From Bacteroidota bacterium (GTDB lineage: Bacteria > Bacteroidota > UBA10030 > UBA6906): a stretch of 5,787 nucleotides of DNA. Shown piece after piece: positions 1-5,787 of this stretch. Position 1 is the first letter of the stretch; every line of letters starts with the position of its first letter. The DNA lies in NCBI GenBank assembly GCA_016844425.1, contig JAERML010000102.1, positions 1 to 5,787 of the forward strand, written 5' to 3'. The position numbers were made by a program, and so were the translations under genes. Under the pieces are notes generated by a model, which saw only the letters and a list, made by a program, of their open reading frames with translations, made no database searches and was not told the DNA's origin.

Positions 1-685
1 CGATGAGGCCCATGCTGCGAAACACCTTCTGGTTCTCGCGGATGCGGTCGAAAATCACGACAGTATCGTTGACCGAGAGACCGACCAGGGTGAGGAATGC
101 CGCGACCATGTTCTGTGATATCTCCAGGTTGAAAACTCCATCGAATAGCGAGATGATGCCCAACGTAACCAACACGTCGTGGAAGAGCGCCACCACAGCC
201 CCAACGCCGTAGATAAACTTGAACCGAAAAGCCACATACAAACAAATAGCAATAAGAGAGGCGATGATTGCGTAGAGAGCATCACGCCTCAACTCAGCTC
301 CGATCTTCGGGCCGATCTTGTCCTCTTTCAACACGGTAAAGGGGTTGGTGGGGAAATGTGCCGTCAACCCTGCACGGATTTGTTCGGCGATGATGTTCCC
401 TTCCCCCGGCTCTGAGGTGCGGATCAGGATGTCCCTGTCGCTCCCAAAGGTCTTGATCTCCGCTCTGCCGAACCCGATTTTCTCCATTGCGGAGCGAACG
501 TCACCCACCTGGACGTTGTTGGCAAATTGAACGATGAGCTCTGTTCCGCCGCGGAAGTCGATGCCGTAATCCACGCCTTTGATGACGAGGGAGATCATCC
601 CGATAAGGATGACGGCTGTAGATATAAGGTACCACATCTTCCGTTTTCCCATGAAATCAACACTTGTCTTGCCAAAAAGCCGCAT
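1..685 (-). CDS. secF: Protein translocase subunit SecF (3' end beyond the window)
   Basis: SecF partners SecD in the inner membrane and helps drive the late, proton-powered stage of Sec protein export. The 228 visible residues read without a stop from an ATG at 685, preceded by AGGAG 9 bases upstream. TM1 lies at about residues 17-35, followed by the family motif GVDYGIDFRGGT (37-48). The periplasmic P1 domain runs to about 118. Next come the EDKIGPKIGAELRR segment (121-134), which is the SecF counterpart of the SecD VGPSLG motif, and TM2 to TM4 (about 136-213). TM4 ends in the diagnostic GLSVNDTVVIFDRIREN (202-218). Its Asp at 207 corresponds to the conserved TM4 aspartate that is functionally important in E. 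coli SecF. SecF is usually about 300-320 residues, so roughly 80 residues including TM5 and TM6 lie off the edge. It sits 51 bp behind secD, almost certainly in the same operon. The identification is firm. Confidence 0.96.
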   Translation of the reverse strand, partial: MRLFGKTSVDFMGKRKMWYLISTAVILIGMISLVIKGVDYGIDFRGGTELIVQFANNVQVGDVRSAMEKIGFGRAEIKTFGSDRDILIRTSEPGEGNIIAEQIRAGLTAHFPTNPFTVLKEDKIGPKIGAELRRDALYAIIASLIAICLYVAFRFKFIYGVGAVVALFHDVLVTLGIISLFDGVFNLEISQNMVAAFLTLVGLSVNDTVVIFDRIRENQKVFRSMGLI

Positions 686-712
686 TACACGTTCTCCTGA
701 GAAAATCGTCCG

Positions 713-729
713 GCCGCGAATACCGCGGC
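713..729 (-). other. Small GC-rich hairpin between secD and secF
   Basis: On the transcribed strand GCCGCG, a five-base loop GTATT and CGCGGC form a perfect 6-bp stem just after the secD stop codon. No run of T follows, so it is not an intrinsic terminator. The secF Shine-Dalgarno sequence lies about 15 bases further on and stays free. It could stabilise the 3' end of processed secD mRNA or be chance in a GC-rich spacer. Confidence 0.3.
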
Positions 730-736
730 TGGGGAA

Positions 737-2554
737 TTAACCGAAATTGACCGCGGAACCAGATTTCTCCGTTAGCACTTCGAAGATCACGCGGGTGATG
801 AAAATCGCACTGAACATACTGGCCACAATACCGATCATCAGCGTGAGGGCAAAGCCCTGCACCGGTCCGCTGCCGAACTGGAAGAGGATCACGCCGGTAA
901 TGAACGTCGTCAGGTTGGAATCGAAGATGGCTGTGAAAGCCTTGGCGTACCCTGCATCGATGGCCGCCCTCATGGTCTTGCCGGTCGTGAGTTCCTCGCG
1001 GATGCGTTCATAAATCAGTACGTTCGCATCCACGGCCACGGCGAGCGTCAGAATGATTCCTGCAATGCCCGGGAGAGTTAGCGTCCCCTTGAACTGTGCA
1101 AGAATGGCAAGCAGGAACAGCAAGCAGAAAACGACTGCCACGTCTGCCACCGCGCCACCCGTTCTATAGTAAATGAGCATGAACAGGATGGTGAGAACGG
1201 TCGCGATCAGCGCAGAATAAATGCCGCTTCGGATGGAATCTTCTCCGAGCGAAGGTCCAACGCTCCGTTGCTCTACGATGTCGACCGGAGCTGGAAGAGC
1301 ACCGGCCTTGAGGACAATTTCCAGCAGACGGGCCTCTTCGATGTTGTCCATTCCCTCGATCTGGGAGTTTCCTCCGATAATCTTGTTCCGAACGACCGGA
1401 GCGGAAAACACGGCGTTGTCCAGCACAATGGCAATCCGCTTGTTGATGTTGGCTCCTGTGATCCGTGCCCAATCCCGCGATCCTTCACTGCTCATCTCCA
1501 TGGTGACGATGGGGAGATTTGTGTTCGGGTCAATGTTTGCACGGGCATTGACAATCACACCCCCCGTCAGTTCCGCTGTCTTCTTCACCGGGTACAGCGT
1601 GTAAAATCGTGCCCCATCTTGTCCGACTGCCGGCTTAGCGCTCCAGGCAAATTCCATGTCCTTTGGAATCACTGCCCGAACATCGTTGAGCTCAAGGAAG
1701 CGGCGAACTTTTTCCCTGTTCTCTTCCATAACAAAGGCCTCGCCCGACTGTTGGCTGATTCCAACAATGGCAAAGAAAGGGTGCTCTCGAGCAAGCTCTT
1801 CGGGGGTCTTCTGGTCTGCCGGTACGGTAGTGTCTGGCTTGGCGGCAGCGGAATCACCCATACTCGCAGCAAGTACCTTGTCGATGGATTCCATCACCTT
1901 GATAGCCACCTCAGGGTCGCGCAGAAGCCTGAATTCAAGAAGGGCTGTTCCCTGCAACAGTTGGCGGACCTCGGCCTCCTTAGTGACACCGGGAAGCTCC
2001 ACAATAATGCGCGTTCCGCCCAACTTCTGGATTGACGGCTCGGAGACACCGTATTGGTCCACACGGTTGCGGACAATTTCCATGGCTCGGTCGATAGCCT
2101 TCACGGCCTCGTCTTCGAGGTTCTGGAAGATTTTCTCATCGTCATCACGCAAGCTTCCGTAGTATCTGCTCAACCGGATTCCTCTTGCCTCGAACTTGCG
2201 CCGGAGCAGCAATACAGATGATTCCTCCGATCGCCCCGCTTCTTCCCGCACTTGGGCGATGAGCTCGGTGAAGACGTTGTCCTTGTTCTTCGCGAGATCC
2301 TCCAGCAGTTTCAATACGTTCACCTCAAGCACGACACGCATGCCACCCTGAAGATCGAGCCCGAGTTTGATTCGCTTCTGACGATACTCGCGGAGCTCAT
2401 TCTCATTCTTCGCCACAAACGCGAGACTGTCGGCGCCGTGGAGTTGTTCGAGTGTGCTGTGCAGCTGGTAGTCCATGTACGTCGGATACAGGAAGTACAG
2501 CGAGACCAGCACCGCAACAACAATGAGAATGATCTTGCTTCGATTCTTTCGCAC
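737..2554 (-). CDS. secD: Protein translocase subunit SecD
   Basis: SecD is an inner-membrane RND-family protein that works with SecF and SecYEG. It uses the proton gradient to complete export of proteins into the periplasm. From the GTG at 2554 it has 605 residues, close to the 615 of E. coli SecD. TM1 is at about 7-24. The D1 motif KLGLDLQGG follows (63-71). The P1 base includes VRNRVDQYGVSEP (161-173) and RIIVELPGV. A P1 head (about 213-330) contains an Ala/Pro/Thr-rich linker near 235-253. The segment GVIVNARANIDP (332-343) precedes the conserved VEQRSVGPSLG (427-437). TM2 to TM6 (about 443-589) include VAVDANVLIYERIREE in TM4. Asp509 is the expected proton-path aspartate, matching E. coli Asp519. 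An upstream in-frame TTG at 2605 would add 17 residues, but it has no Shine-Dalgarno sequence and lies only about 15 bases past the predicted transcription start. GTG has an ideal GGAGG, so it is preferred. First visible gene of a secD-secF operon. Confidence 0.97.
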   Translation of the reverse strand: MRKNRSKIILIVVAVLVSLYFLYPTYMDYQLHSTLEQLHGADSLAFVAKNENELREYRQKRIKLGLDLQGGMRVVLEVNVLKLLEDLAKNKDNVFTELIAQVREEAGRSEESSVLLLRRKFEARGIRLSRYYGSLRDDDEKIFQNLEDEAVKAIDRAMEIVRNRVDQYGVSEPSIQKLGGTRIIVELPGVTKEAEVRQLLQGTALLEFRLLRDPEVAIKVMESIDKVLAASMGDSAAAKPDTTVPADQKTPEELAREHPFFAIVGISQQSGEAFVMEENREKVRRFLELNDVRAVIPKDMEFAWSAKPAVGQDGARFYTLYPVKKTAELTGGVIVNARANIDPNTNLPIVTMEMSSEGSRDWARITGANINKRIAIVLDNAVFSAPVVRNKIIGGNSQIEGMDNIEEARLLEIVLKAGALPAPVDIVEQRSVGPSLGEDSIRSGIYSALIATVLTILFMLIYYRTGGAVADVAVVFCLLFLLAILAQFKGTLTLPGIAGIILTLAVAVDANVLIYERIREELTTGKTMRAAIDAGYAKAFTAIFDSNLTTFITGVILFQFGSGPVQGFALTLMIGIVASMFSAIFITRVIFEVLTEKSGSAVNFG

Positions 2555-2560
2555 TACAAA

Positions 2561-2565
2561 CCTCC
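2561..2565 (-). promoter_or_regulatory. secD ribosome binding site (decides the start)
   Basis: GGAGG on the minus strand, with a six-base spacer (TTTGTA) before GTG at 2554. It supports the GTG as start over the upstream in-frame TTG at 2605, which has nothing comparable in front of it. Confidence 0.85.
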
Positions 2566-2606
2566 AGGGTAAAAAACGAACGGGAACAGAGTAAGTGGAA
2601 GGCAAA

Positions 2607-2651
2607 GTCTGGTAAAATTAGCTTACAAATATAAACCAAGGTCTGGCAAAA
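2607..2651. repeat. Direct repeat GTCTGGYAAAA x2 around the secD promoter
   Basis: GTCTGGTAAAA (2607-2617) and GTCTGGCAAAA (2641-2651) match at 10 of 11 bases, with starts 34 bp apart. Read on the minus strand they are TTTTRCCAGAC. The 2641-2651 copy touches the -35 hexamer and fills part of the secD promoter spacer. The 2607-2617 copy lies a few bases downstream of the expected transcription start. This placement would suit an operator pair, but no family of regulator is identified and an 11-bp near-match could be chance in a short AT-rich region. Confidence 0.4.
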
Positions 2652-2656
2652 GTCAA
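2626..2656 (-). promoter_or_regulatory. Predicted promoter of the secD-secF operon
   Basis: On the minus strand TTGACT (2656-2651), a 17-bp spacer and TATATT (2633-2628) make a near-ideal sigma70-type promoter. The -10 extends to TATATTTG (2633-2626), a perfect match to the Bacteroidota -7 element TAnnTTTG, with TTG 20 bp upstream as the -33 element. Transcription should start near 2619-2621, giving a leader of about 65 bases before the GTG. No short upstream reading frame resembling a SecM or VemP arrest peptide is visible in that leader. Confidence 0.75.
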
Positions 2657-2666
2657 TAAAAAAACA

Positions 2667-2697
2667 TTGCATTTACTGGGTGTTTCATTTATATTTC
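2667..2697 (+). promoter_or_regulatory. Predicted promoter of the foldase / barrel-protein unit
   Basis: TTGCAT (2667-2672), a 17-bp spacer and TATATT (2690-2695) followed by TC give an element one base off the Bacteroidota TAnnTTTG, with TTG 20 bp upstream. It has the same geometry as the opposing secD promoter. The two -35 elements are separated by only 10 bp, an A-rich stretch (2657-2666) that could serve as an UP-like element for both. Transcription should start near 2702-2705, about 45 bases before the ATG at 2748. Confidence 0.65.
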
Positions 2698-2730
2698 TTT
2701 CGTTTCATACCTGACATCACCACCCCCTTT

Positions 2731-2735
2731 GGAGG
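2731..2735 (+). promoter_or_regulatory. Ribosome binding site of the foldase gene, long spacer
   Basis: GGAGG followed by six T and then CATCGT before ATG at 2748. The spacer of 12 bases is longer than the usual 5-9, but this is the nearest ATG. The next in-frame ATGs (2757, 2766) would be farther still, so 2748 is kept as start. Confidence 0.7.
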
Positions 2736-2747
2736 TTTTTTCATCGT

Positions 2748-4883
2748 ATGCCTATCATGACCCGCATGCGCGACAGTATGCCTGTGATTCTCTTCGGACT
2801 TCTGATCGCGTTCCTGATTACCATCATCTTTGAGTGGGGCATGGACTACATGGGCCTCAGCGCAGGCCGGACAGACGCGGTTGGTGAGGTGAACGGGAAG
2901 AAGATCGGCTATCAGGAGTTCTCAGAGGTTCTCCGTCAGTACAGCGACAACCAGAAAGCGCAAACGGGCGTCGAGCCCGACGAGACACAGCTGAAGCAAA
3001 TGCGCGAGCAGGTGTGGCAGAGTCTGGTGACACAGCAGTTGGTGTCTGAAGAGATCGCCCGGCTCGGAATTACCGTTACCGACCAAGAGCTCCGGGACTG
3101 GGTGCGTGGCGACAATCCCCCGGACGATCTGAAGCGAAACTTTGTCGACTCAACGGGTCAGTTCCGCAAGGATCTCTACGATCAGTTTCTCGATAACCCC
3201 AATCAGTTCATTCAGGATCCTCAGGGTGCCGACGCAACTTATGGGTCCAGGTGGCTTGTTGACTATGAAAAGAACCTCCGCCAACGCCGGTTGCAAGAAA
3301 AGCTTCTCAGTGTCTTGCTCGCCTCGGTTCGCGTGGGTGAGGGAGAACTCCAGCGCCGCTTCGCCGACCAGAACCAGCAGTATGATGCACTCTATGCCCT
3401 TTTTGACGCGGCACTGCTCTTGAAGGACGAAGAAGTGACGGTCACAGATGCGGATGTCAAGAGTTACTATGAAGAGAATCTCGATCAGTACAAAGTTGAA
3501 GCGAACCGCAAGTTGAAGTACGTACAGTTCATGGAAAAGGCTTCGGCAACGGATACAGCGGAGGTCCGAAAGAGTATTGAAGACGCAGCAGACAGGGCGC
3601 GCAAAGGAATGGATTTTATTGAACTTACGTACACCTACGCGGAGAAAGCGGACAGCGGGACGTTCTTCCGGCATGGCGAGATGGCACCAGGTTTGGAAAC
3701 AGCTGTGTTCTCGGCAAAAGTGGGTGATGTGATTGGCCCGGTGTTGGAGAACGACGGGTTTCATTTGATGAAAGTTCTCGGTGAGCGGAAGGGCGATAAG
3801 GAGTACGTGCATGCGAGCCATATTCTGTTCCCATTGGAAGGGGAGAAGGATTCCAATGCGATGAAGGCGATGGCGCAAACCGTTGCACGGGATGCGAAAT
3901 CCGGGAAGGACTTTGCTCAACTCGCCCGCCAGTATTCCAAGGATCCCGGGTCAGGTCAGCGCGGTGGCGATCTGGGATGGTTTACCCGCGGAAGAATGGT
4001 GAAATCGTTTGAGGATGCCATCTATCGCCTGAAGCCCGGAGAGATCACAGGGCCTGTTCGGACACAATTCGGCCTCCACATCATTAAGCTGCATGGTCGG
4101 GATTCACGCGAGCTGAAAATCTCCAGTATCGCCCTGCCCATCACCCCCAGTTCCCAAACGAAGAATGATGTATTTGAGCTTGCACGCGACTTTGCGTTTC
4201 GGGCGAAGGAAACTGATTTCGTGAAAGAAGCGCAGGGAAATGGCTTCGACGTGAAGGAAACACAGGTACAGGAGAAGGGCGGCTTCGTACCCGGCATCGG
4301 GATCAATGAGAGTATCACGCGGTGGGCTTTCAAGAGCGGCGTCGGTTCTGTGGGTGAGCCGTTTTCGATCCCGAATGGCTATGCAGTGTTCACAGTAGTG
4401 GAGGCGAAAGACGCCGGTATCCGTCCGCTTGACGAGCTGAAGGAAACGATCCGACCGCTCGCGTTGCGGAAAAAGAAGATCGAGAGAGCAAAAGAGATGG
4501 CTGCGGAACTCAAGGCGAAGCTCACCCCCTCCGACAGCCTGACGAAAGTCGCCGAACTCAACGCTGTCATCAAGTTGCAACGGACCGGACCGTTCACACT
4601 TGGCGGAACGGTGCCCGGAGTTGGTCGGGACATGAATTTCATGGGCGCCGTCTCCGGACTGAAAGTTGGAGAAATCTCCCCTCCCGTGCAAAGCCTCCGC
4701 GGTGCATACTTGATCCAGCTCGTTACACAGGCACCATTTGATTCAGCCGCATACGGCATGCAGAGAGAAACGTTGCGCGCGCAGCTTCTGCAAGAAAAAC
4801 GTAACAAGTTTCAGACTGACTGGCTCGCAAAGTTGAAAGAGGATGCAGAAATCGAAGACAACCGGGACGCGTTCTTCCGGTAA
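2748..4883 (+). CDS. ppiD: Membrane-anchored PpiD/SurA-like parvulin peptidyl-prolyl isomerase
   Basis: Probable periplasmic foldase anchored in the inner membrane, assisting proteins as they leave SecYEG. It has 711 residues; E. coli PpiD has 623. A short basic N-terminus precedes one TM helix (about 12-29), giving an N-in topology. A SurA/PpiD-type chaperone domain follows from VGEVNGKKIGYQEF (45-58) to about 195. A first parvulin-like module (about 250-346) is degenerate: the HIL histidine is replaced by Gln260 and the GGDLGW loop is missing, though a C-terminal His339 remains. The second module (352-450) looks intact: ASHIL with His358, Asp399 at the Pin1 Cys113 position, GGDLGWF (406-412), Met417, Phe421 and FGLHIIKL with His444. 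Two weaker repeats of the parvulin C-terminal half follow (about 506-553 and 613-660). The charged C-terminus ends EDNRDAFFR. It is divergent from secDF and 24 bp ahead of the barrel gene. The PpiD name rests on architecture; SurA-like would describe the tandem modules equally well. Confidence 0.88.
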   Translation: MPIMTRMRDSMPVILFGLLIAFLITIIFEWGMDYMGLSAGRTDAVGEVNGKKIGYQEFSEVLRQYSDNQKAQTGVEPDETQLKQMREQVWQSLVTQQLVSEEIARLGITVTDQELRDWVRGDNPPDDLKRNFVDSTGQFRKDLYDQFLDNPNQFIQDPQGADATYGSRWLVDYEKNLRQRRLQEKLLSVLLASVRVGEGELQRRFADQNQQYDALYALFDAALLLKDEEVTVTDADVKSYYEENLDQYKVEANRKLKYVQFMEKASATDTAEVRKSIEDAADRARKGMDFIELTYTYAEKADSGTFFRHGEMAPGLETAVFSAKVGDVIGPVLENDGFHLMKVLGERKGDKEYVHASHILFPLEGEKDSNAMKAMAQTVARDAKSGKDFAQLARQYSKDPGSGQRGGDLGWFTRGRMVKSFEDAIYRLKPGEITGPVRTQFGLHIIKLHGRDSRELKISSIALPITPSSQTKNDVFELARDFAFRAKETDFVKEAQGNGFDVKETQVQEKGGFVPGIGINESITRWAFKSGVGSVGEPFSIPNGYAVFTVVEAKDAGIRPLDELKETIRPLALRKKKIERAKEMAAELKAKLTPSDSLTKVAELNAVIKLQRTGPFTLGGTVPGVGRDMNFMGAVSGLKVGEISPPVQSLRGAYLIQLVTQAPFDSAAYGMQRETLRAQLLQEKRNKFQTDWLAKLKEDAEIEDNRDAFFR

Positions 4884-4897
4884 GATTCACATGCAGT

Positions 4898-4903
4898 GAG
4901 GTG
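4898..4903 (+). promoter_or_regulatory. Ribosome binding site of the barrel-protein gene (decides the start)
   Basis: GAGGTG lies four bases before ATG at 4908 (six bases if counted from GAGG). It overlaps the alternative in-frame GTG at 4896, which has no Shine-Dalgarno sequence of its own. The ATG is therefore the likelier start and gives a cleaner signal peptide. Confidence 0.7.
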
Positions 4904-4907
4904 GGAT

Positions 4908-5624
4908 ATGGCGGCCAGAAAATTTTCATCGATGCTGGTCCTTTGCGTGGTGTATGGGTTGTGCACACAGTCTCTCCGTGCCGAGGAACGTCTGTTTTCA
5001 ATTGGGCTCAAGGGAAACTTCACCACCGGCTCCCAGTTGTTCCCCACTCCAAATTCAACAGATCCATTCCAACGAAGCCAGTTTTTTTCCATAGAGGACT
5101 TCTTCGGGACGAGCGTAGAGTTGAAGTACTTCTTCCCGGAATCCAACCTCGCGATCGGTTTCTCCGCCGACTATATCCGAACGACCGCATCACGAAGCCT
5201 CCGTATCTCCAGTACGCAGTCTATCCCCGTTGACGATGGTTACCGTGTCATCCCAGTGGAACTAACCGGCTATTTTCAGATCCCGGTCTCGGGCCCGACG
5301 TTTGGCGTGTACATGGGTGGCGGCGGCGGTGTTTACTTTGGCAGGCGGATATACCGCATCGGTGGAGTTGAGGCGCCAGCAATCGATGAAGGACATGGTT
5401 TCGGCATCCACGTATTGGGCGGGCTCAGTTACCAGTTCACCGAGTGGTTCGCGCTGAACGCCGAGATGAAGTTCCGCGACCTCCAATTCGAATCGACCAA
5501 TAGGTTTACTTCCCCCCAGATCGTCTACAACGGTACGATCGTCAGGGTGAGTGATGCCCCGTTCGCTTCCCGAGTCCATACCGACGGCATTGTCTTCCAG
5601 ATCGGAACGGTCTTTAGGTTCTGA
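4908..5624 (+). CDS. Predicted outer-membrane beta-barrel protein, about 8 strands, function unknown
   Basis: A 238-residue exported protein that I do not recognise as a named family. The N-terminus MAARK plus a hydrophobic stretch and SLRA (22-25) make a signal peptide, with cleavage likely after Ala25. The two cysteines in the signal region do not form a lipobox. The mature part shows alternating polar/apolar segments that can be read as eight beta strands, for example RLFSIGLKGNF, TSVELKYFF, LAIGFSADYI, VIPVELTGYFQI, FGVYMGGGGGVYFG, FGIHVLGGLSYQF, FALNAEMKF and the last one FQIGTVFRF. The terminal Phe is the usual beta-signal read by the BAM complex. A run of five glycines lies in strand five. 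Size and pattern resemble small OmpA/OmpX-type or opacity-like barrels, in which the conserved feature is the fold and not the sequence. It follows the foldase gene by 24 bp and probably shares its transcript. I place it in the outer membrane with good confidence; its substrate or partner is unknown. Confidence 0.85.
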   Translation: MAARKFSSMLVLCVVYGLCTQSLRAEERLFSIGLKGNFTTGSQLFPTPNSTDPFQRSQFFSIEDFFGTSVELKYFFPESNLAIGFSADYIRTTASRSLRISSTQSIPVDDGYRVIPVELTGYFQIPVSGPTFGVYMGGGGGVYFGRRIYRIGGVEAPAIDEGHGFGIHVLGGLSYQFTEWFALNAEMKFRDLQFESTNRFTSPQIVYNGTIVRVSDAPFASRVHTDGIVFQIGTVFRF

Positions 5625-5787
5625 GATCGTATCCTTCCATGAACACCCCACAGTTACACACCTCCCTGCCGGAGACTGTTCGCACCTCGGACGTCCCAGT
5701 TCTTAGCTCCGTGCAGGTCCTTGCTTAAATCTCTTCCCGATATGACGCCGTGGAGAGGAACATCTCCCTCTGGACTACCACCATTCC
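5625..5787. other. Unassigned 3' flank of the barrel gene
   Basis: No supported gene or clear intrinsic terminator is seen in these 163 bp. Two minus-strand frames are open from the right edge. One ends at a stop at 5725-5727 after 20 residues. The other runs on for about 43 residues and stops inside this flank. Either might be the tail of a convergent gene. On the plus strand a 29-codon ATG frame (5639-5728) and an open frame from ATG 5742 both lack Shine-Dalgarno sequences. A weak hairpin GGAGA/TCTCC (5752-5767), which competes with AGAGG/CCTCT (5754-5771), is not followed by T residues. Confidence 0.3.

Noticed and set aside
1268..2035. 255-codon plus-strand open frame across secD
   Set aside because: It lies antisense to a SecD sequence with full family motifs. 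Its product is low in recognisable motifs, and it has no ribosome binding site or promoter; it is a shadow of secD codon use.
2555..2620. Possible arrest-peptide leader controlling secD (SecM/VemP type)
   Set aside because: The leader contains no ATG- or GTG-started short frame with an SD sequence; the TTG frame is simply in phase with secD.
3150..3920. 256-codon minus-strand open frame inside the foldase gene
   Set aside because: It is antisense to the conserved parvulin modules. The predicted product has no coherent domain pattern, and no promoter or SD sequence was found.
4104..4691. 195-codon minus-strand open frame inside the foldase gene
   Set aside because: Shadow of the foldase reading frame; the product shows no family motif, and the real protein on the other strand continues through it with parvulin-like patterns.
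5600..5628. Imperfect stem GATC..GAAC / GTTC..GATC over the end of the barrel gene as a terminator
   Set aside because: The stem is interrupted, overlaps the stop codon, and is not followed by a run of T, so it does not meet the pattern of an intrinsic terminator.
5660..5700. GTTCGCACC resembling a tRNA T-loop
   Set aside because: No matching acceptor, anticodon or D arms can be built around it on either strand.
5639..5728. 29-codon plus-strand frame starting ATG at 5639
   Set aside because: No Shine-Dalgarno sequence, no hydrophobic or other recognisable pattern, and too short to separate from chance.

Overview
The window reads as a stretch of chromosome from a Gram-negative bacterium, most likely in the Bacteroidota/Chlorobiota/Ignavibacteriota (FCB) group. 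Three things point there. The two promoters in the central intergenic region resemble the Bacteroidota -33/-7 consensus (TTG, about 20 bp, TAnnTTTG). The foldase has the large PpiD/SurA-like form with a single N-terminal anchor, which I associate with this group. The last gene encodes a small outer-membrane barrel ending in Phe. SecD and SecF are separate genes and every start has a recognisable Shine-Dalgarno sequence. Both features fit Chlorobiota/Ignavibacteriota-type lineages better than classical Bacteroidia, which usually have a fused SecDF and rarely use SD sequences. This placement is inference. GC content is moderate, judged by eye, and nothing suggests recent transfer.

Layout: the left half is on the minus strand. 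It carries secD (2554 to 737), then after a 51-bp gap secF (685 to the window edge; its last third is outside). The centre (2555-2747) is a divergent regulatory region with two back-to-back promoters, one firing left into secDF and one firing right. The right half is on the plus strand. It carries a 711-residue membrane-anchored PpiD-like foldase (2748-4883), then 24 bp later a 238-residue outer-membrane beta-barrel protein (4908-5624). The final 163 bp hold no gene I can support.

The genes share a theme: protein export and envelope assembly. SecD and SecF use the proton gradient to pull translocating proteins out of SecYEG. PpiD-type proteins sit in the inner membrane at the Sec exit and chaperone emerging periplasmic and outer-membrane proteins. 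The barrel protein is a client-type product of that route. The shared divergent promoter region makes joint control of export motor and foldase plausible, but it is not shown.

No novel defence, mobile or catalytic system is visible. The points worth a second look are the symmetric promoter pair, an 11-bp direct repeat around the secD promoter, the apparent run of four parvulin-like modules in the foldase, and the unassigned barrel protein.
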